Below are positions 59,511-64,000 of a stretch of 64,000 nt of DNA, one piece after another. Source of the stretch: Oceanicella actignis (GTDB lineage Bacteria > Pseudomonadota > Alphaproteobacteria > Rhodobacterales > Rhodobacteraceae); contig NZ_VNHJ01000002.1 of NCBI RefSeq assembly GCF_008124525.1, positions 248,001-312,000 on the forward strand. The letters are read 5' to 3'. A program made the position numbers and the translations under genes. Each line of letters starts with the position of its first letter. Position 1 is the stretch's first letter. Under the pieces are notes generated by a model. It was not told the origin of the DNA, searched no databases, and was given only the letters and a program-made list of their open reading frames with translations.

Positions 59511-60296
59511 ATGGCCCTGAGCGACGAAGAGCTCGAGCGCTATGCGCGCCACATCGTCCTGCCCGAGATCGGCGGCCCCGGCCAGGCGCGCCTGCGCGCG
59601 TCGCGGGTGCTGGCGGTGGGCGCGGGGGGGCTGGGATCGCCCGCGCTGGCCTATCTGGCGGCGGCGGGGGTGGGCGTTCTGGGCGTGGCCGACGACGACG
59701 CGGTGTCGCTCTCGAACCTGCAGCGGCAGATCCTGCACGGCGTCGCCGATCTGGGCCGGCCCAAGACCGACAGCGCCCACGACGCGCTGGCGCGCATCAA
59801 CCCCCATGTCGATGTGCGCCTTCATCCCGTGCGGCTGGACGAGGACAACGCCGAGGCGCTGATCGGGCGATACGATCTGGTGGTCGACGGGTCGGACAAC
59901 TTCGCCACCCGCCACCTGGTCAACGCCGTGTGCGCGCGCCTGCGCAAGCCGCTGGTGGCCGCCGCCATCGGCCGCTGGGAGGGGCAGATCTCGACCTACA
60001 AGCCGTGGGAGGGCGGGCCGTGCTACGCCTGCGTCTTTCCGCGCGCGCCCTCGGCCGAGCAGGTTCCCGCCTGCGCCGAGGCGGGGGTTCTGGGGGCGCT
60101 GGCCGGCGTGATGGGGGCGATGCAGGCGGTCGAGGCGGTCAAGGAGATCGTCGGCGCCGGGCGCGGGCTGTCGGGCCGGCTGCTGATCTACGACGCGCTC
60201 GAGGCGCGGGTGCGGGTCATGGGCGTGGCGCGCGATCCGGCCTGCGCGGTGTGCGCCGGGCTCGCGCGGACGGGGGACGCGCCGGCGGCCCCCTGA
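59511..60296 (+). CDS. moeB: MoeB/ThiF-type adenylyltransferase
   Basis: A 261-aa E1-like protein. It has GAGGLGSPALAYLAAAGVG for ATP binding, DGSDNFATRH, and two CxxC pairs (CYAC at about 170, CAVC near the end) for zinc. It adenylates the C-terminal Gly-Gly of MoaD or ThiS, linking to molybdopterin or thiamine biosynthesis. Proximity to cysK fits a sulfur-transfer theme. Confidence 0.93.
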   Translation: MALSDEELERYARHIVLPEIGGPGQARLRASRVLAVGAGGLGSPALAYLAAAGVGVLGVADDDAVSLSNLQRQILHGVADLGRPKTDSAHDALARINPHVDVRLHPVRLDEDNAEALIGRYDLVVDGSDNFATRHLVNAVCARLRKPLVAAAIGRWEGQISTYKPWEGGPCYACVFPRAPSAEQVPACAEAGVLGALAGVMGAMQAVEAVKEIVGAGRGLSGRLLIYDALEARVRVMGVARDPACAVCAGLARTGDAPAAP

Positions 60297-60383
60297 GGCC
60301 CCTGGCGGATTCGGCGGTGCGCAGGCGTCAGGGGCCACGGCCCGCGTGCCGCGCCTGCCCGGGTCCGGGATTTGCGCACGCCG

Positions 60384-60414
60384 ATGACGCCGCGCCCGTG
60401 CGGGGCGGCGTCAT
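60384..60414. other. Inverted repeat between convergent moeB and the small membrane gene
   Basis: ATGACGCCGC (60384-60393) with GCGGCGTCAT (60405-60414), plus 3 further pairs after a bulged G. It sits about 90 bp after the moeB stop and 70 bp after that of the opposing small gene. There is no T-run on either side, so it may act as a bidirectional transcript end. Confidence 0.55.
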
Positions 60415-60482
60415 GGCGGCGAAACCAGGAAATCGTGCAAGGATCGCGCACAGGCCGCGCTTCGGCGGCTGGCCCTCGCTCT

Positions 60483-60638
60483 TCAGTAGCGGCTGCCGCT
60501 GAAGACCCGGGCGCACACCGTGCTGACGATCATGGCCACCACAATCAACTCGACGACATGGCCGGTAAGCAACCAACTCAACGCGTCGCTCAGGGACTCG
60601 TCAAGGAGGCCCGGAGCGTGAACGAACTTGCCGGTCAT
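60483..60638 (-). CDS. Small single-span membrane protein (hypothetical)
   Basis: A 51-aa frame with one hydrophobic segment (ELIVVAMIVSTVCARVF, about 30-46) preceded by a soluble 28 residues. ATG at 60638 follows CAGGGGGC; an in-frame ATG at 60671 is an alternative. The lower-GC 130 bp upstream looks like a promoter region. I do not recognise a family, so it may not be real. Confidence 0.35.
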   Translation of the reverse strand: MTGKFVHAPGLLDESLSDALSWLLTGHVVELIVVAMIVSTVCARVFSGSRY

Positions 60639-60769
60639 GGCAGCCCCCTGTTCAGCTCCGTCAATGAACATGACATATCACTGAACGCGGGATTCCTCCA
60701 GCGTTCTAATCGTAAACGCATAAAATTTGCATCAATTCGGCCCGCCGCCGCGGCCTGCGCTGCGCGCCG

Positions 60770-61075
60770 TCAGGCGGCGTCCATCTTGCGCAGTTCGGCC
60801 GCTTTCTGCTGGCGCCGGCGGCGCAGCTCGGCCAGGTCTTCGCTCAGCCTGTCCTTCTCGGGCTGGGCGTGCTGCGGCGCCCGCCGCGCGCGCCAGCGCA
60901 GCACGGCGATGACCGCATACATGGCCAGCAGCAGGCTCAGGATGACGATGACGGTCATGAAGCCGTCATTGCGCAGCAGCTTCTGGAAAACGTCGAGATA
61001 GCGATCCCAGAAGCCCGGCGCCGCGCCGGGGGCGTAGTCATGCGCGACGGGGATCTGCTCGAGCCGCGTGGCCAT
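60770..61075 (-). CDS. Hypothetical membrane protein with coiled coil
   Basis: A 101-aa protein with one transmembrane segment at about residues 39-58 (FMTVIVILSLLLAMYAVIAV) and a basic, Glu/Arg-rich coiled coil (about 72-96, RLSEDLAELRRRRQQKAAEL). The N-terminus (1-38) would be periplasmic or cytoplasmic depending on topology. The gene starts 22 bp from an inverted repeat at 61097-61123. Not recognised; function unknown. Confidence 0.6.
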   Translation of the reverse strand: MATRLEQIPVAHDYAPGAAPGFWDRYLDVFQKLLRNDGFMTVIVILSLLLAMYAVIAVLRWRARRAPQHAQPEKDRLSEDLAELRRRRQQKAAELRKMDAA

Positions 61076-61096
61076 GGGAACCTCATGCGACGAAAT

Positions 61097-61123
61097 GGAC
61101 CAAATTCATTTAGAATTCAGTCC
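61097..61123. promoter_or_regulatory. AT-rich imperfect inverted repeat upstream of the 101-aa membrane protein
   Basis: GGACCAAATTC (61097-61107) and GAATTCAGTCC (61113-61123) pair at 9 of 11 positions around ATTTA. It sits 22 bp upstream of the 61075 start. It is likely an operator or promoter element; TTTAGAA resembles half an Irr box but the second half is missing. Confidence 0.45.
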
Positions 61124-61168
61124 AATTTCGGCGATCCCCGCGCGCCCGTCAATCCTTCCGGTCGATCC

Positions 61169-62155
61169 TCAGAGCATCGAGGGCACAACCAGGTCCGGCG
61201 GGCGGTGGCCGTCGGCGAAGGTCTTGATGTTGATGATGACCTTCTCGCCCATCTCGATGCGGCCCTCGATGGTGTTCGAGCCCATGTGCGGCAGCAGGAT
61301 CACGTTGTCGAGGCCCTTGAGCTCGGGGTTCACCTCGGGCTCGCGCTCGAACACGTCCAGTCCCGCGCCGGCCAGCTCGCCCGCGCGCAGCATCCGCGCC
61401 AGCGCCGCCTCGTCGATGACCTCGCCGCGCGAGGTGTTGACGATGTAGGCCGTCGGCTTGAGCAGCTTGAGCCGGCGCGCGCTGAGCAGGTGGTAGGTCG
61501 CCGGCGTGTGCGGGCAGTTGACCGAGATGACGTCCATGCGCGCCAGCATCTGGTCGAGGCTTTCCCACCAGGTCGCTTCGAGCGATTCCTCGATCGAGCG
61601 GTGCAGGCGCCGGCGGTTGTGGTAGTGGATCTGCATGCCGAAGGCGCGCGCGCGCCGCGCCACCGCCTGGCCGATGCGCCCCATGCCCAGAATGCCCAGC
61701 CGCTTGCCGGTGATGCGCCGCCCGGTCAGCCCGGTGGGCGACCAGCCGGCCCATTCGTCGTTCTCGATCAGCCGCAGGCCTTCCTTCAGGCGGCGCGGAA
61801 CGGCCAGGATCAGCGCCATGGTCATGTCGGCGGTGTCCTCGGTCAGCACGCCGGGGGTGTTCGAGACGAGGATGCCGCGCTGGCGGGCGGTCTCGACGTC
61901 GATGTGGTCGACCCCCGCGCCGTAATTGGCGATCAGCTTCAGATCCGGTCCGGCCTGCGCCAGCAGCCGCTGGTCGATGCGGTCGGTGACCGTGGGCACC
62001 AGGACGTCGGCGCGGCGCATGGCGTCGGCCAGCTGCTCGCGGCTCATGGGCGCGTCGTCCAGATTCAGGTCCACGTCGAACAGCTCGCGCAGCCGGGTTT
62101 CGACCGGCTCGGGCAGGCGACGCGTGACGACGACCCTGAGCTTGCCTGATGTCAT
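61169..62155 (-). CDS. D-2-hydroxyacid dehydrogenase (glyoxylate/hydroxypyruvate reductase type)
   Basis: A 328-aa D-isomer dehydrogenase with the Rossmann motif GILGMGRIGQAVA, the Arg in NTSRGEVIDE, the Glu in FEREPEVN and the His in LLPHMGS. The catalytic triad is complete. It probably reduces glyoxylate or hydroxypyruvate to glycolate or glycerate. It is divergent from the SH3 protein gene. Confidence 0.92.
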   Translation of the reverse strand: MTSGKLRVVVTRRLPEPVETRLRELFDVDLNLDDAPMSREQLADAMRRADVLVPTVTDRIDQRLLAQAGPDLKLIANYGAGVDHIDVETARQRGILVSNTPGVLTEDTADMTMALILAVPRRLKEGLRLIENDEWAGWSPTGLTGRRITGKRLGILGMGRIGQAVARRARAFGMQIHYHNRRRLHRSIEESLEATWWESLDQMLARMDVISVNCPHTPATYHLLSARRLKLLKPTAYIVNTSRGEVIDEAALARMLRAGELAGAGLDVFEREPEVNPELKGLDNVILLPHMGSNTIEGRIEMGEKVIINIKTFADGHRPPDLVVPSML

Positions 62156-62259
62156 GGGCTTCTCCTCCGCAGCGAAATCTGAAATAGACTTAACCGCAAA
62201 GGCGGGCGGGGTCCATGCGGCCCGTTCGCCGGCGCGCGCATGACGGACGGGCTGAGGCG

Positions 62260-62778
62260 ATGCGGATGAGGCGGACGATCTCGCGACGCGCGATGATGCT
62301 GGGGGCCGGGCTGGCGCTGGCGGCGCGACGCGGCGCGGCCGCGGCGGCGGGGCGCGGGCCGGTCACGGGGCTGCCGCTGCCGCGCTATGTCAGCCTCAAG
62401 GCGGGGCGGGCCAACGCCCGCCGCGGGCCGGGGCTGAACCACCGGGTGGACTGGGTGTTCGTGCGCCGCGGCATGCCGCTGCAGGTCATCGCCGAGCACG
62501 AGCACTGGCGGCGCGTGCGCGACATGGACGGCGCGGTGGGCTGGGTGCATTACTCGCTGCTGCGCGGCGACCGCACGGCGGCGGTGACGGTTCCGCGCGC
62601 GGCGCTGCGCGCGCGCCCCGCGCCCGACGCGCCCGTGGTCGCCTGGCTGGAAGAGCGGGTGATCGTGGCGCTCGACTCGTGCCGCGAGCGCTGGTGCAAG
62701 GCGCGGGTCGAGGGGCGTTCGGGCTGGATCGCGAAGCCCGAGCTGTGGGGCGTGGACCCGGACGAGACCTTCGACTGA
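62260..62778 (+). CDS. Exported SH3-domain protein
   Basis: A 172-aa protein with a Tat-like signal (TISRRAMMLGAG, cleavage about residue 30) and two bacterial SH3 (SH3b) segments, LKAGRANARRGPGLNH to GWVHYSLL, and ALRARPAPDAP to GWIAKPELWG. Such proteins act in the periplasm, often near peptidoglycan. An ATG at 62266 is an alternative start. It is divergent from the hydroxyacid dehydrogenase and convergent with irr (7-bp gap). Confidence 0.82.
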   Translation: MRMRRTISRRAMMLGAGLALAARRGAAAAAGRGPVTGLPLPRYVSLKAGRANARRGPGLNHRVDWVFVRRGMPLQVIAEHEHWRRVRDMDGAVGWVHYSLLRGDRTAAVTVPRAALRARPAPDAPVVAWLEERVIVALDSCRERWCKARVEGRSGWIAKPELWGVDPDETFD

Positions 62779-62785
62779 GGCGCCC

Positions 62786-63229
62786 TCAGCGCGCGCGCCG
62801 GCGCAGCCGAATCACGACGTCGACGCGCGCCACCTCGGCGCCTTCTGGGGCTTCGGGCAGGGCCTTGAGCGCGACCGCGCCGCGGGGCGCGTCGGTCAGG
62901 CGGCCCTCATCCTCCCAGTAATAGTGGGCGTGATCCTCGACGCAGGTGTCGAAGCAGGCGCGCCCGCCATCGACGGTGATCTCGTTGAGAAGGCCCGCCT
63001 GGGTGAAGGCGCGCAGCGTGTTGTAGACCGTGGCCAGCGACACGCCCTCGCCGGCCGCGCGCGCGGCTTCGAACAGCCCTTCGGCCGTGACGTGGCGATT
63101 GCGCCCGTCGCCCACCAGCAGCCGCGCCAGAAGCCGGCGCTGGCGCGTGGGGCGCAGGCCGCCGCGCGCCAGCCATGCGGCGGCGCGGCGCTCGGCCTCG
63201 GGCGCGCGGATGTCGGCAAGCGGCTCCAT
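62786..63229 (-). CDS. irr: Irr-type Fur family iron regulator
   Basis: A 147-aa Fur-family protein. DNA-recognition helix SLATVYNTLRAF, preceded by RPTRQRRLL; the metal region HAHYYWEDEG and the lack of the C-terminal Cys pairs of Fur suggest Irr, the heme-responsive iron regulator of alphaproteobacteria. The start at 63229 gives the usual short N-terminus; an ATG at 63262 is possible. It is divergent from fabA, a pairing I recall for Rhodobacterales. Confidence 0.85.
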   Translation of the reverse strand: MEPLADIRAPEAERRAAAWLARGGLRPTRQRRLLARLLVGDGRNRHVTAEGLFEAARAAGEGVSLATVYNTLRAFTQAGLLNEITVDGGRACFDTCVEDHAHYYWEDEGRLTDAPRGAVALKALPEAPEGAEVARVDVVIRLRRRAR

Positions 63230-63420
63230 GCCCGACTGATACCCCGCGCGCGCGGCTCGCATCAAGACCGTTCCGCGCGCAACGGTTGCAGGCGCATCCT
63301 TTCGCGCGCCGACCCGCGCGCTTGCGCATCCGCGCGGCGCGGTGCTAGGGAAGCGCGAAAGAGGCGCGGCGCAGGCGAAACCCACGCGCCGGGGCGCTTT
63401 GTCGGTCGTTCGGAGGATTC

Positions 63421-63933
63421 ATGACCAACCGCAAGAACAGCTATGGTTACGAGGATCTGATGGCCTGCGCGCGCGGCGAGCTGTTCGGCCCCGGCAACGC
63501 GCAGCTGCCCGCGCCGCCCATGCTGATGATGGACCGCATCACCTCGATCACCGAGGATGGCGGCGAGCATGGCAAGGGTCAGGTCACGGCCGAATTCGAC
63601 ATCAAGCCCGACCTCTGGTTCTTCCAGTGCCATTTCCTCGGCGATCCGGTCATGCCCGGCTGCCTGGGCGTGGACGCGCTGTGGCAGCTGACGGGCTTCT
63701 TCCTCGGCTGGAAGGGCATGCCGGGGCGCGGGCGCGCGCTGGGCGTGGGCGAGGTCAAGTTCACCGCCATGGTGACGCCCAAGACGCGGCTCGTGCGCTA
63801 CGAGGTGGACTTCAAGCGCATCATCGACCGCAAGCTCAAGCTGGGCATCGCCGACGGCCGCATGTTCGCCGACGACGAGCTGATCTACACCACCAGGGAC
63901 ATGCGGGTGGGGCTTTTTCAGGACGAGGCGTGA
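63421..63933 (+). CDS. fabA: 3-hydroxydecanoyl-ACP dehydratase/isomerase
   Basis: A 170-aa Fab[16 protein letters not shown] carries catalytic His71, Asp85 lies in GVDALWQ, and VKFTAMVTP is conserved. It dehydrates 3-hydroxydecanoyl-ACP and isomerises trans-2 to cis-3-decenoyl-ACP, opening unsaturated fatty acid synthesis. GGAGGATTC sets the start. fabB follows 39 bp downstream. Confidence 0.97.
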   Translation: MTNRKNSYGYEDLMACARGELFGPGNAQLPAPPMLMMDRITSITEDGGEHGKGQVTAEFDIKPDLWFFQCHFLGDPVMPGCLGVDALWQLTGFFLGWKGMPGRGRALGVGEVKFTAMVTPKTRLVRYEVDFKRIIDRKLKLGIADGRMFADDELIYTTRDMRVGLFQDEA

Positions 63934-63972
63934 CGGCCTGTCGGCAGGCGGCGCAAACGCACGGAGGCGCGG

Positions 63973-64000
63973 ATGAGACGCGTTGTGATCACGGGGCTCG
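63973..64000 (+). CDS. fabB: 3-oxoacyl-ACP synthase I, first nine codons (partial)
   Basis: ATG 63973, 7 bp after ACGGAGG, encodes MRRVVITGL before the window ends. This matches the opening of KAS I (M-x-R-V-V-I-T-G-x-G), and fabA-fabB is a standard pair. Only the N-terminus is visible. Confidence 0.7.

Noticed and set aside
61108-61118. Irr box (ICE) upstream of the 101-aa membrane protein
   Set aside because: Only one half (TTTAGAA) is present; the second half of the palindrome is missing.

Overview
The window is about 64 kb of very GC-rich DNA (roughly 70% or more), packed with genes in short operons whose stop and start codons often overlap (ATGA or GTGA). Family composition and gene order point to an alphaproteobacterium of the Rhodobacterales. 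The supports are an Irr-type Fur regulator next to fabA-fabB, the block dnaA / rpsT / enoyl-CoA hydratase / mutM / ubiE-ubiB-coaBC-dut, a bioMNY biotin transporter, proton-pumping pntAB and a C4-dicarboxylate TRAP transporter. No species is claimed. I saw no rRNA, tRNA, CRISPR array, insertion sequence or prophage gene; this looks like ordinary chromosome.

Layout. 1-2.6 kb: the first codons of truA (minus), then ycjX and a DUF697 membrane protein. 2.6-5.7 kb: a relic of a molybdopterin dehydrogenase gene, an adenosine kinase/nth operon, and a divergent Ada-like alkylation repair gene. 5.7-8.8 kb: a DUF1127 protein and a minus-strand run of redoxin, HAD phosphatase, YaiI and S-formylglutathione hydrolase. 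8.8-12 kb: TRAP genes dctP-dctQ-dctM. 12.6-15.6 kb: pntA-pntB with a clear terminator. 15.7-25.7 kb: lipA, rimO, a YeeE/YedE permease, MFS and MATE transporters, a 2Fe-2S ferredoxin, a beta-CASP ribonuclease and a saccharopine dehydrogenase.

25.7-49.2 kb is the more accessory half. It holds a 600-bp ORF-poor spacer, a CoA-transferase pair with a nitronate-monooxygenase-family gene, a Bcr/CflA exporter, and a divergent GntR regulator heading a hydrolase / EamA / dual-specificity phosphatase run. Then come bioM-bioN-bioY, a thiolase-like enzyme lacking its second catalytic cysteine beside an AMP-forming acyl-CoA ligase, an amidase with a ThDP-dependent enzyme, a BMP-type nucleobase or nucleoside ABC importer with cytosine deaminase, and a class III aminotransferase.

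49.3-64 kb is housekeeping: dnaA, a rhodanese protein, a low-GC spacer, rpsT with a terminator, enoyl-CoA hydratase, mutM, then divergently ubiE-ubiB and coaBC-dut, an Rrf2 regulator with cysK, moeB, two small membrane proteins, a 2-hydroxyacid dehydrogenase, an exported SH3 protein, irr, fabA and the first codons of fabB.

I did not find a clearly new biological system. The observations most worth a second look are the molybdoenzyme gene relic, the thiolase with degenerate active-site motifs, the low-GC spacer near dnaA, and several operator-like palindromes and tandem repeats.
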